In this document: positions 42,689 to 51,729 of the stretch, piece after piece
Numbering within the stretch: position 1 is the first letter of the stretch
How the letters are laid out: each line of letters opens with the position of its first letter
Assembly (NCBI GenBank): GCA_902562285.1
Contig: CACESU010000005.1
Span: 1-64,000, forward strand
DNA: 64,000 nt
Direction: 5' to 3'
Origin: an uncultured Alphaproteobacteria bacterium
GTDB lineage: Bacteria > Pseudomonadota > Alphaproteobacteria > Rhodobacterales > Rhodobacteraceae
Notes under the pieces: model-generated
Databases searched by the model: none
What the model was told of the DNA's origin: nothing
The model's input: the letters and a program-made list of their open reading frames with translations, nothing else
Position numbers and translations under genes: made by a program

Positions 42689-44338
42689 TTAAGCGTCGTC
42701 TCTATAAATATATGGAGGAGCTTCAGCACCACCCCAGTTATTTAATGGCACCATTGTTATACCCTTAACGTGTGATGCACGAGCATCTGTGTAGTTAAGG
42801 TGAGCAGGAGTAATAGATCCGCCATTTTCATGGATATCCATTTGTAGATCATGATACATTTGCTTCCTCTTAGCAGCATCTGTAACTCCTCGAACTTCAA
42901 CAAGCGTTTTATCAAACTTTTCACTTTTCCAAAAAGTTTCATTCCAGTTTGAATCACTTTTATAAGCTAAGGTCATCATGATATTAGCCGTTGGTCTCAT
43001 ATTCCAAGTTGTAACATTAAATGGTGAACCTTGCATCCAAACAGCACCCCAGTATCCATCAGTAGTAACTTTCTGAACATCAATATTCATGCCAATTTTT
43101 TTAGCTTCTCTCTGAAGAGCTAAACATTGAAATGTAGCAGCTTGCGAAACTTCTGCGGCAATAATCGGAATTGTTGTTGATCCAATACCTGACTTTTGGA
43201 AATGATATTTTGCTTTATCTAAATCCATTGGTCTTTGTGGTATATCAGGACTAAAATCAAAATATGCTTTATTAATAGGCTGATCATTACCAACACTACC
43301 TAAGCCTTTGAGTTCTCCTTTAACAACACGGGTTCTATCCATACAAAGTTGCATAGCTCTTACAAGGTCTCTATTGTTGGAAGGAGAAACACCCTGATGT
43401 GCAACAATAGATGTGTAACGTCCAGACTCAACTGACCAAACTTCTTTACCCGCGGCAGCTTCAACTTCTTTAACAGCTTTACCAGGAAGGTTAACCATCA
43501 TATCAACATCACCTGCCATGAAAGCGTTCAATCTTGCAACTGGGTCTCCAATTCCAAAATGCTCCATTTCGTCAAGATAACCTGGCCCATGCCAGCAATT
43601 TTCATAAGGAGTACCTACAGTTCTAACACCTGGTTTGAATTCTTTACATCTGTAAGGTCCTGTTCCATTGGCAGTTGAAAAATCTTCGGTTCCATCTTGA
43701 AGAACATTAAAATGGAAAGTACCTAAAGAGTTTACTAAGTCAGCATTTGGTGTTTCCAAGTTTACTTCAACTTCATGCTCATTTATCTTTTTGAGATCTT
43801 TAACCATATCCATTTGTGATTTACCAATAGATTTAGTGTCAGGGCCAAGATGCCTAGATAAAGTGTATATAACATCGTCTGCGTTCAGCGTATGTCCATT
43901 ATGAAATTCAACACCCTTTCTAATTTTGAAAGTCCACTTCGTTGCATCAGCATTCACAAGAACCTCTTCTGCTAATTCAGGTTCCCAACTTAAATCTGCT
44001 TTTAGACGAACTAATTTTCCATAAAACATACGGCCTCTCCAGTAATCAACTGAAGCAGTACATAAAATTGGATCTAGTGTATCAGCTGGTCCATGCTGAT
44101 CTCCAGCACATACAAGTCTACCACCTCTCTTAGGTGTACTCGCCCAAACTGCTGAAGCACTTGAAAAAATGGCTCCACCAGTGGTAGCGGTAGCTCCCGC
44201 TGCCATCATCCAAGTCATAATATCTCTTCTTGTTGCTCCTTTACTAACAGCCTTTACAATTTCTTGCTGTTGGTGCAGATTCAAATCTGAAAATTCAAAA
44301 TCACCCATTATTTTTGGGCCTTTCTTTCTTAGACTCAT
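42689..44338 (-). CDS. Dipeptide-type ABC transporter substrate-binding protein, Tat-exported
   Basis: A 549-residue SBP_bac_5 family protein. It has a twin-arginine signal, ATRRDIMTW at residues 35-43, then a hydrophobic stretch ending SASAVWAS. After it come RGGRLVCAGDQHGPADTLDP and WTFKIRKGVEFHNGHTLNADDV (near 135), typical of DppA-like proteins. The ATG at 44338 has GGAGGA 7 bases upstream. Adjacent carnitine-type catabolic genes suggest a quaternary-amine or peptide-like ligand; the family binds many non-peptides. Tat export of such proteins is common in alphaproteobacteria. Confidence 0.87.
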   Translation of the reverse strand: MSLRKKGPKIMGDFEFSDLNLHQQQEIVKAVSKGATRRDIMTWMMAAGATATTGGAIFSSASAVWASTPKRGGRLVCAGDQHGPADTLDPILCTASVDYWRGRMFYGKLVRLKADLSWEPELAEEVLVNADATKWTFKIRKGVEFHNGHTLNADDVIYTLSRHLGPDTKSIGKSQMDMVKDLKKINEHEVEVNLETPNADLVNSLGTFHFNVLQDGTEDFSTANGTGPYRCKEFKPGVRTVGTPYENCWHGPGYLDEMEHFGIGDPVARLNAFMAGDVDMMVNLPGKAVKEVEAAAGKEVWSVESGRYTSIVAHQGVSPSNNRDLVRAMQLCMDRTRVVKGELKGLGSVGNDQPINKAYFDFSPDIPQRPMDLDKAKYHFQKSGIGSTTIPIIAAEVSQAATFQCLALQREAKKIGMNIDVQKVTTDGYWGAVWMQGSPFNVTTWNMRPTANIMMTLAYKSDSNWNETFWKSEKFDKTLVEVRGVTDAAKRKQMYHDLQMDIHENGGSITPAHLNYTDARASHVKGITMVPLNNWGGAEAPPYIYRDDA

Positions 44339-44363
44339 TAATCATCCTCCAAATAGATTAATA

Positions 44364-44380
44364 TTGCTATCATATAGCAA
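44364..44380. promoter_or_regulatory. 17-bp palindrome upstream of the importer operon (candidate operator)
   Basis: A perfect inverted repeat TTGCTAT, CAT, ATAGCAA lies 26 bp before the binding-protein start, between the catabolic and transport parts of the 39-53 kb cluster. An operator overlapping the promoter or leader would fit a substrate-induced transport operon. No regulator gene is adjacent. Confidence 0.4.
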
Positions 44381-44516
44381 AAGTTTAATTCATAGGCCTA
44401 TTGTAAATCGCTCATACCCAAAATGACAACAGTAAAAAGGTTTTTTTTTTGATTTTAATTTAAAATATATTCAAAAACAATAACTTAGACTATGATTTAG
44501 TTTAAATTTTCATAAA

Positions 44517-45668
44517 TTAAATAACAAGTTTTCTCATTTCTTTATTACTTTTGCCAAGTTTTTGAGCAGGTTTTGTAATTTTTGGAGAACCACTTGAATA
44601 ATCAAAAGCTGCTGTGGGAAGTTTTTTTGAATTTAAATCATTATTCAACAAAGAATTTTGAAGTACTGACCTTGACTTAATTTGTTCGCTATTAAGTGCT
44701 TCTGTGAGAGTTCGAATTTTTGAAGCCGGAACATGATATCTATTTAAAACTTCCTCCCAATAATCAGCTGTGTTGTTAATCACAACCTGAGATATCATTT
44801 TCTTAAACCTTTTTTTATTTTTTTTTAATTCTTTTTTACTCATATATGAGATTTCATTTGCTATATCGTCTAAATCGAGTGCCCTGAACAAATTTTGCAT
44901 TTGTTTTTTTGTGAAAGCACCAATTACAAAATCTCTGTCATTTGCTTTGAAGGCACCATACCCAGCATAATCGGGATGATCATTACCATAGTTAGGCTTA
45001 GATAGTCCTGTTGCAATTGTTTCTGAAACTGTGGAGGTCATAAGCATTAGTGCTGAATCAAGCATTGACACATCAATTTCAAGGCCTTTACCAGTTATTT
45101 GCCTTCTATAAAGCGCCGAAGATATAGCAAAAGCTGCATGTATTCCTGTTCCATAATCTACAACGGCAGGTCCAACACGTAGAGGTCCTGTAGACTTCAA
45201 TCCATTTAATTCCATTAATCCTGAATACGCTTGTATTACTGAATCATAGGCTGGATGTTCTGATTTTGGTCCAGTTCTGCCAAAACCTGTCATTGAACAA
45301 TAGATCAATCGAGGATTAATTTTTTTTAACTTTTTATAGGATAGACCCAAATCAGCTATAGAATTACCCGAGTAGTTTTGTACTAAAACATCAGCTGTTT
45401 CTAATAGTTTTAAAAAAAAAATTTTATCTTTTTCTACTTTTAAATCTAAGCATAATGATTTCTTTTCACTATTTTGGCATATATAAAAATTGCTCAAACC
45501 TAATTCATTAAGATCATCAAAATTACCTTCATCTCTCATCATATCAGGAGTATCAGGGGACTCTATTTTAATGACTTCAGCTCCCATAACTGCCAATTGA
45601 AATGTACAAAAAGGACCAGCAAAAACGTGGGTCAAGTCAAGAATTCTAATTCCTTCAAATGGTCTCAT
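44517..45668 (-). CDS. Class III CoA-transferase, CaiB-like
   Basis: A 383-residue CaiB/BaiF-type CoA-transferase. It shows RILDLTHVFAGPFCTFQLAV near residues 8-27, EVIKIESP near 31, VLVQNYSGNS near 95, YCSMTGFGRTGP near 123 and the catalytic Asp in VGPAVVDYGTG near 165. In the 44.5-53.2 kb cluster with CaiD-like hydratase and carnitine dehydrogenase, it is a good candidate for the betaine CoA-transferase. That enzyme would load gamma-butyrobetaine and unload carnitinyl-CoA or betainyl-CoA. The substrate is inferred from the neighbours. Confidence 0.83.
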   Translation of the reverse strand: MRPFEGIRILDLTHVFAGPFCTFQLAVMGAEVIKIESPDTPDMMRDEGNFDDLNELGLSNFYICQNSEKKSLCLDLKVEKDKIFFLKLLETADVLVQNYSGNSIADLGLSYKKLKKINPRLIYCSMTGFGRTGPKSEHPAYDSVIQAYSGLMELNGLKSTGPLRVGPAVVDYGTGIHAAFAISSALYRRQITGKGLEIDVSMLDSALMLMTSTVSETIATGLSKPNYGNDHPDYAGYGAFKANDRDFVIGAFTKKQMQNLFRALDLDDIANEISYMSKKELKKNKKRFKKMISQVVINNTADYWEEVLNRYHVPASKIRTLTEALNSEQIKSRSVLQNSLLNNDLNSKKLPTAAFDYSSGSPKITKPAQKLGKSNKEMRKLVI

Positions 45669-45762
45669 TTAATTCCAAAAATAAAAACCTTCAAAAGTAG
45701 TTTAGGATATAACCATGGTAGTACCAACAAAAAATTTAATCAATTTATTTTGCAATCTATTT

Positions 45763-47856
45763 TCAATTACCAACTGCAATCACTGCATCAATAGCTTTAA
45801 CTTGGTTTTCATAAACAAATAACGGATTAATTTCAATTTCTGCAATTTTTAGTTCTGTATCATCCATTAATAACAATAAGGTATTTATAAATTGAACAAT
45901 ATTTTTTATTTTTGCCACTTTAGATCCTCTATATCCGGTTAACATTTGACTAATTTTAAGTGACATTAATTGGTCAATAATTTCTTTTTGAGTTAAAGGG
46001 GCTACCATAATTTTAAAATCTTTAAATAAATCAACAAAAATACCACCAGCACCAATTGTAACAACTATTCCAAAAACTTTATCTCTTTTCATTCCAATAA
46101 CTAATTCACAGATAGGTTCAGGTTCCATTCTTTCTATAAGAAAATTATTAATATTAAGATTTGGAAAATTCTTGTCTAGATTAGATTTCATATTATCTAG
46201 TTCTACTTTTAATTGAATTTCATTTTTTATATCAATTTTAACTGCACCATGCTCAGTCTTATGTATTAAGTCTTTGTGCAACGCTTTTAATACAATCGGA
46301 AAACCTATTTCCTTAGATTTTTTTATAATATCTACAATGGAAGAATTAATTGAATTAGGAATTGGCAATTTTTTTGAAGTTAAGATTTTTTTTGCCTCAG
46401 ATTCGTTTAAATAATTACTATTACGAATTTCTATAGTTTTTTTTGAATTAAATATTGATTTTTTATTTATATTTTTCTTATTTTTAAACCATTCAACAAC
46501 ATTCTTTATGGCTGCTAAACCATCCCCGATTCCTTGTAACGGTGCTACTCCACGCGCTATTAATTGTTCTCTAGTTTCTCTATCTATATTTTCAGAAATA
46601 GTTGATATTATTGCTCCTGGTATTTTTTGTTCATTAATTACTTCTGAAAAACCAATTGCATCGTTTAAATAATAAATCTTTGTTTCATCTATGCCCATTA
46701 AGGGATAATCCTGAATTAAAATAGAAAAATCAGGCTTAAGAGATTTTATTACTTCTTGAAATAATGGTTTTGTAATTTTTGGCTGTCCCCAAATTGGAGT
46801 TGTATAATCTAAAGGATTTGAAATAGTTGCAATATTAGGTAAAAAAGAGGATATAGCTTTAATGTTTCTCTTGGGAATTTTTGAAAATTTTAAATTTAGC
46901 GTTTCACCAATATCAGCAACCATTGTTGCACCACCACCCGAACAAGTAAATGCGGCGCATTCTCTACCTTTTGGAATACCAGCAATGCATATAAACTTCA
47001 AAGTTTCTATCATTTCAGAAGGCGTATCAACAGTAATGATGCCTAGTTTTTTAAAAAATGAATTATAAATCTTTTGAGAACCAGCAACTGATCCAGTATG
47101 ACTTTTTGTTAAGGTGGCGCCAATACTGGATTTTCCTGTTTTTAAAACTACTATAGGTTTTTGTGCTTCTAGTGCCTTTTTTGCAGCTGACTCAAAATCT
47201 GAAATATTTTCAATACCTTCAATATGAAGACCAAATGCCCTAACTTCTTTTTTATTGATCAAATAATTTATAAAATCAGTATTTTTTAAAGATGCTTGAT
47301 TACCGAGAGAAATCATGTGTGTAAGTGGTAAAGAACGTTGGTTCATAGTTATGTCTGATGACAACATTCCACTTTGTGTAATAATTGCTGCTCCGAAACC
47401 TGGACAAAATCCACCATGAGCAAATGGCCAGAGAGCACTGTTTCCTAAATAATTAATTAGTCCATAACAATTTGGCCCTACCAAAACCATGTTTTTTAAA
47501 GATTTAACTAATTGCCGTTCAAGGGAAATACCCTTCTTTCCAATTTCTTTAAAACCTGCTGAATAACAAACTATACCTCCAGCATTTATATGGTTTAGTT
47601 CATTAACAGTTCTTATAATTTGAGTAGAAGGGATAGCTAAAAATACAGCATCTGGGCCCTTTGGAAGATCAAGAACTGACCTAAAACATTTATACCCAGC
47701 AATACTATCTCTTTTTGGATTCACAGGCCAAATTGAACCTTTAAAACCCCTACGCTTAGCTTCATTTATGGCAACTTCAGCATCACCCCCTCCTATGAAT
47801 GCAATTTGGGAAGGGTTTATCAGACGATTAATATTTTTATATCTTATTTCTTTCAT
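45763..47856 (-). CDS. Acyl-CoA synthetase, NDP-forming (acetate--CoA ligase family)
   Basis: A 697-residue fused alpha/beta ADP-forming acyl-CoA synthetase. It has a CoA-binding domain (about 10-130), two succinyl-CoA-synthetase-like flavodoxin domains with the phosphohistidine loop TKSHTGSVAGS near residue 248, and an ATP-grasp domain (about 480-697) with VVTIGAGGIFVDL near 613. It interconverts acid, CoA, ATP and acyl-CoA reversibly. Here it can activate gamma-butyrobetaine or recover ATP from betainyl-CoA. It overlaps the acyl-CoA dehydrogenase gene by 4 bases. Confidence 0.87.
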   Translation of the reverse strand: MKEIRYKNINRLINPSQIAFIGGGDAEVAINEAKRRGFKGSIWPVNPKRDSIAGYKCFRSVLDLPKGPDAVFLAIPSTQIIRTVNELNHINAGGIVCYSAGFKEIGKKGISLERQLVKSLKNMVLVGPNCYGLINYLGNSALWPFAHGGFCPGFGAAIITQSGMLSSDITMNQRSLPLTHMISLGNQASLKNTDFINYLINKKEVRAFGLHIEGIENISDFESAAKKALEAQKPIVVLKTGKSSIGATLTKSHTGSVAGSQKIYNSFFKKLGIITVDTPSEMIETLKFICIAGIPKGRECAAFTCSGGGATMVADIGETLNLKFSKIPKRNIKAISSFLPNIATISNPLDYTTPIWGQPKITKPLFQEVIKSLKPDFSILIQDYPLMGIDETKIYYLNDAIGFSEVINEQKIPGAIISTISENIDRETREQLIARGVAPLQGIGDGLAAIKNVVEWFKNKKNINKKSIFNSKKTIEIRNSNYLNESEAKKILTSKKLPIPNSINSSIVDIIKKSKEIGFPIVLKALHKDLIHKTEHGAVKIDIKNEIQLKVELDNMKSNLDKNFPNLNINNFLIERMEPEPICELVIGMKRDKVFGIVVTIGAGGIFVDLFKDFKIMVAPLTQKEIIDQLMSLKISQMLTGYRGSKVAKIKNIVQFINTLLLLMDDTELKIAEIEINPLFVYENQVKAIDAVIAVGN

Positions 47857-49013
47857 GCCCCAAGGGGTCTGAGAATTGATCTAGAAATTATGTGCCTTTG
47901 AATTTCAGATGTTCCGTCCCATATCCTCTCTAATCGACTATCTCTCCACAAGCGCTGAATTGGCATTTCTTCCATTAGCCCCATCCCTCCATAAATTTGC
48001 ACCGTTTCATCAGCAACTTTATTAACCATTTCAGAACAAAAAAGTTTTACCATTGCTGCATCTTCATCCTTCATGATACTTCTCTCTGCTTTTTCTACTG
48101 CATCTTTTACCAACAAATCTGCTGCTCTTAATCCAAGAGCCATATCTGCAAGCTTGAAACTCACCGCCTGGAATTTTCCTATTGGTTGCCCAAATTGTTT
48201 TCTTGAAGCTGCCCATTCACTTGAAAGTTGCATCATCCTCTCTGCTTTTCCACAGCAAGAGGCACCAACCCATATTCTTCCCATACCTAGCCATTTTCCA
48301 GATAATTCTAAGCCTTTTCCTTCCTCACCTAAAATCATTTTGGATGAGAGTTTTACATCATTAAAATTCAAAGCAAATGTCTTATATCCCCTATAACTAA
48401 CACATTTAGTTCCCTCTCTAATATCAAATCCCTTTAGACCTCGGTTTACTAAAAAAGCTGTTATTCTTTTTCTTGTCCCTCTAGATGTTTTATCCTCACC
48501 TGTTGCAGCAAAAACTATTGCAAAATCAGGCAAACAAGGCCCAGAAATAAAATGCTTTGATCCATTTAAAATCCAATCATTACCTTTTTTCACAGCATTA
48601 GATTTCATTCCCATTACATCCGAACCAGCCTCAGGTTCTGTTAAGGCAAATAGTTCTCTTTTATCTCCATTAACGCATGGATACAAATATTCCTCTTTTT
48701 GCTCATCATTACATGCCAATAGAATTTCTGTCGGTCTTGCTATCCAAGAATGCAAAGCGTGTGTTGTTTTACCATACTCTCTTTCAAGAATACTCATAGA
48801 TCTATAATCAAGACCACCCCCACCTACTTCTACAGGAAGATTTGCTGCAAAAAGTCCTGCTTCTTTTGCTTTTTCCTCTATTTGTTTACCTAATTCGATT
48901 GGTACTTCGCCAATTTTGTCTACTGTTTCTTCGTATGGATAAATTTCCTCTTCCAAAAACTTTCTAGCAGTATTTAAAATAAGAGAACTTTCTTGACTTG
49001 TAATTTGATCCAA
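47853..49013 (-). CDS. Acyl-CoA dehydrogenase (candidate gamma-butyrobetainyl-CoA dehydrogenase)
   Basis: About 386 residues in the usual ACAD layout. An N-terminal helical domain is followed by ALTEPEAGSDVMGMK near residue 110 (FAD/substrate), RTRKRITAFLVNRG near 175 and MGRIWVGASCCGKAERM near 243. The C-terminus has VQIYGGMGLMEEMPIQR, then RIWDGTSEIQRH. I choose the TTG at 49013, preceded by AAAGGAAG, because it gives the family length. An upstream ATG at 49079 would overlap the BKACE gene by 38 bp and add 22 untypical residues. In this cluster it should form crotonobetainyl-CoA. Confidence 0.85.
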   Translation of the reverse strand: MDQITSQESSLILNTARKFLEEEIYPYEETVDKIGEVPIELGKQIEEKAKEAGLFAANLPVEVGGGGLDYRSMSILEREYGKTTHALHSWIARPTEILLACNDEQKEEYLYPCVNGDKRELFALTEPEAGSDVMGMKSNAVKKGNDWILNGSKHFISGPCLPDFAIVFAATGEDKTSRGTRKRITAFLVNRGLKGFDIREGTKCVSYRGYKTFALNFNDVKLSSKMILGEEGKGLELSGKWLGMGRIWVGASCCGKAERMMQLSSEWAASRKQFGQPIGKFQAVSFKLADMALGLRAADLLVKDAVEKAERSIMKDEDAAMVKLFCSEMVNKVADETVQIYGGMGLMEEMPIQRLWRDSRLERIWDGTSEIQRHIISRSILRPLGA

Positions 49014-49041
49014 TTTTACTTCCTTTATAAATTGCTTAAGT

Positions 49042-49926
49042 TTATTTCTTTTTAAGATTATATTTGGTTCTTGCCTCATTTGGGCTTAGTATACGTGCTC
49101 CCATTAGCTCAATGATTTCTTTTGCTCTTGATACTAGATCTGCATTTGTAGCTAACACACCTTTTTTTAAATATAAATTATCTTCTAGACCTACTCTAAC
49201 ATTACCACCCATGGCAACAGAAGCCGCTACCATTGGCATTTGCATACGAGAAATTCCAAAACTCGCCCAATAACAATTTAATGGCAAATGATCTTTCATA
49301 ACTTTCATGGTATCTACAGTTTGTTCTGCCCCCCATGGAATACCAAGACAAATTTGAAATAATGGCGGATTATCTATTAAACCCTCTTTTATCATTTCCT
49401 TTGCAAACCTTATATGACCAAGATCAAAAACTTCTAATTCAGGTTTCACTTCCCATTTTTTTGTCAGAGCTGCCATCTCTCTTAAAAAAGGTGGTGTTGA
49501 AATATATATTTCATTACCATTACCAAAATTCATAGTTCCACAATCTAATGAACAAATTTCTGGCAAACATTCCTTTACGTGAGCTAACCTTTCTTCCGCA
49601 CTAATCATATCTGTACCTGATCCAGGTGTATTTAAATCACCGTCATTAACCACCCAATCTCCTCCCATACCTGCAGTTAAATTAATGACTACATCCTGTG
49701 AAGAATTTCTTATCCTTTCTACCACCTCTTTAAATAATTTTGGGTCTCTTGAACCTTTGCCGCTTATTGGATCTCTTACATGTATATGAACTGAAGTAGC
49801 ACCAGCTTGTGCGGATTCTATTGCATCATCAGCTATTTCTTTAGCTGAAACGGGCACCTTATCACTTTTACCTACTGTGTCTCCTGCCCCCGTAACAGCA
49901 CAAGTAAGAACAACTTCAAAGTTCAT
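49042..49926 (-). CDS. BKACE family beta-keto acid cleavage enzyme (candidate 3-dehydrocarnitine cleavage, CdhC-like)
   Basis: A 294-residue Kce/DUF849 TIM-barrel enzyme that condenses a beta-keto acid with acetyl-CoA to give acetoacetate and a new CoA ester. It shows CAVTGAGDT at the first strand, the metal-binding HIHVRDP near residue 47, NLTAGMGGD near 82, FGISRMQMP and [12 protein letters not shown] near 230 (metal Glu). Its position next to carnitine dehydrogenase strongly suggests 3-dehydrocarnitine as substrate, giving betainyl-CoA. This matches the described cdhA-cdhC pairing in Pseudomonas. Confidence 0.87.
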   Translation of the reverse strand: MNFEVVLTCAVTGAGDTVGKSDKVPVSAKEIADDAIESAQAGATSVHIHVRDPISGKGSRDPKLFKEVVERIRNSSQDVVINLTAGMGGDWVVNDGDLNTPGSGTDMISAEERLAHVKECLPEICSLDCGTMNFGNGNEIYISTPPFLREMAALTKKWEVKPELEVFDLGHIRFAKEMIKEGLIDNPPLFQICLGIPWGAEQTVDTMKVMKDHLPLNCYWASFGISRMQMPMVAASVAMGGNVRVGLEDNLYLKKGVLATNADLVSRAKEIIELMGARILSPNEARTKYNLKKK

Positions 49927-49959
49927 TTTTTTCCCTCCGAATTAAATTCTATTTGGTAT

Positions 49960-50898
49960 TTATTTTCTTTGAATTTTGATAATTTCAACAATTTTTTTAT
50001 CTCTTTCTGAAGCAAGATCTTGAAATTTTTGGTCTTTTACAATTTTTTCACAACCATCTACCATTTTGTTTCTTAGTTTTTTTGTCAGTTCAGGAGCCTT
50101 TAGTCTAGTCCAGGGTAATTCCAATGCTGGTCCAAATTGATCTAAATTCGTGGCCATACCTCCTTCTCCACAGGCTACATGAAAAGCTAAGCATTGGCCC
50201 TGTATTGCCATCCTTGGAGCTGGACCGTTTATCAAGGCAATATCAATTTGTTCAGGCGTTGCTTCATTATTATCAACCATATGTAAAGCTTCACGCCATA
50301 AAGCTTCCTGTAGTCTCGTAGCAACAAAACCAGGAATTTCTTTTTTTAAGACTAATGGAGATTTACCTATTTTAATAAAAAAATCATGAACCCAATTAAC
50401 AGCTTCATCCTTAGTTTTTTTTCCTCCTACAATCTCCACCAATGGTAATAAATATGGTGGATTAAATGGATGAGCTACTACTGTTCTCTCAGGTGTTTTG
50501 CATAAAGTCTGGATATCTGTCATTTTCATGCCAGATGTTGAAGAACAAATAATTACATTTTTTGGAACAATTTCACCTAATCTTTTATATAAATTTTGTT
50601 TTAATGTAAGGATTTCAGGTGCACTTTCTTGAATAAAATCAACTTTTTTAATGCATTCAGATAAATTAAAAAAAATCTCAAGATTGGTTTCTTCTAATTC
50701 TTTTACATTGTAAAGTTTCTTAAGTGAAACCCATGCAGTTCTTAGCATTGCATAAAAATTATTTTCTTCAGATTCATTGTGAAGATATGCCTTTACAGAT
50801 AATCCTTGTGATAAAAAATAGGCAACCCATCCAGCTCCAATTGGTCCAGCTCCAATACTTCCAACGGTCTTTACATCATTTTTGTTGATAAGATCCAT
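49960..50898 (-). CDS. cdhA: L-carnitine dehydrogenase
   Basis: A 312-residue member of the 3-hydroxyacyl-CoA dehydrogenase superfamily that oxidises L-carnitine to 3-dehydrocarnitine with NAD. It shows the Rossmann motif GAGPIGAGW near residue 17, FIQESAPE near 87, catalytic-His region VAHPFNPPYLLPLVEIVGG near 140 and the GEGGM...FGPALELPWT stretch near 234-252. The last is characteristic of carnitine dehydrogenases. Many carnitine dehydrogenases are fused to a C-terminal betainyl-CoA thioesterase; this one ends without it. Its start overlaps the caiD-like stop. Confidence 0.82.
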   Translation of the reverse strand: MDLINKNDVKTVGSIGAGPIGAGWVAYFLSQGLSVKAYLHNESEENNFYAMLRTAWVSLKKLYNVKELEETNLEIFFNLSECIKKVDFIQESAPEILTLKQNLYKRLGEIVPKNVIICSSTSGMKMTDIQTLCKTPERTVVAHPFNPPYLLPLVEIVGGKKTKDEAVNWVHDFFIKIGKSPLVLKKEIPGFVATRLQEALWREALHMVDNNEATPEQIDIALINGPAPRMAIQGQCLAFHVACGEGGMATNLDQFGPALELPWTRLKAPELTKKLRNKMVDGCEKIVKDQKFQDLASERDKKIVEIIKIQRK

Positions 50899-51701
50899 TA
50901 TTCACCTTTAAAATTTGGTTCTCTTCTTTCAACGAATGCGGCTATACCTTCTTTAGCATCATTGGAACTAAGCATCTTCTTATATATTTTTAAATCATCA
51001 TTTCTCATTTTAAAAAATGCTTTTTCTAAAGGCACACATTCTATTGATCTCAAAACTTCTTTTACACTTTGCATAGCCAAAGGGGCTGAAGTTGCAATTT
51101 TTTCTGCCCATTCGTAAGCTTGATCAAGCAAATTTTCATGTTTTACAATTTTATTTACCAATCCATAATGTTTTGCTTCAACTGCAGACATTCTCCTCCC
51201 CAAAAGAAACATTTCCATTGCCACATTGTAGGGGATACATCTTGGAAGTCTTTGTAAAGCTCCAGCATCAGGTACTATTCCTAGTGGCATTTCAGGTAAT
51301 CCAAACTCAACATGTTCAGAAGCAATTAATAAGTCACACCCTAATGCTAATTCAAATCCTCCACCAATGACTAATCCATTTAAGGCTCCAATGACAGGCT
51401 TATTCAAATTCCAATTTTCAGTTAATCCTGCAAAACCTCCATCACCATAATCTGCATTTTCCCACCAATTTTCTAATGACATTTCACCAGAATTTACTGC
51501 TTTCAAATCCCACCCAGCAGAAAATATTTTTTCACCTTTTGCAGTTAATATTCCTACCCAAAGATCTTTGTTATCTCTTAATTCTGCAAATGCTTTACCT
51601 AATTCCTGACTCATTTCTACATTTATTGCATTTACCTTTGGTTTGTTTAAACAAACTTCTAAAATTCTACCATTTTTTTTGACTTCCACTCCACTAGACA
51701 C
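50898..51701 (-). CDS. caiD: Crotonobetainyl-CoA hydratase-like enoyl-CoA hydratase
   Basis: A 267-residue crotonase. It closely follows CaiD: KIFSAGWDLKAV near residue 57, GGFAGLTENWNLNKPVIGALNG near 88-109, GGGFELALGCDLL near 113 and EFGLPEMPLGIVPDAG near 132. The first two blocks are shared with E. coli CaiD and not with general hydratases. It would convert crotonobetainyl-CoA to L-carnitinyl-CoA. The start is GTG with TAGGAG 7-8 bases upstream, 28 bp after the aldehyde dehydrogenase. Confidence 0.82.
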   Translation of the reverse strand: MSSGVEVKKNGRILEVCLNKPKVNAINVEMSQELGKAFAELRDNKDLWVGILTAKGEKIFSAGWDLKAVNSGEMSLENWWENADYGDGGFAGLTENWNLNKPVIGALNGLVIGGGFELALGCDLLIASEHVEFGLPEMPLGIVPDAGALQRLPRCIPYNVAMEMFLLGRRMSAVEAKHYGLVNKIVKHENLLDQAYEWAEKIATSAPLAMQSVKEVLRSIECVPLEKAFFKMRNDDLKIYKKMLSSNDAKEGIAAFVERREPNFKGE

Positions 51702-51729
51702 AATACACTCCTACTTAATTTTGTTTAAT

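Noticed and set aside
49013-49079. ATG start at 49079 for the acyl-CoA dehydrogenase
   Set aside because: It overlaps the upstream BKACE gene by 38 bp and lacks a ribosome-binding site, while the TTG at 49013 has AAAGGAAG and gives the usual family length.
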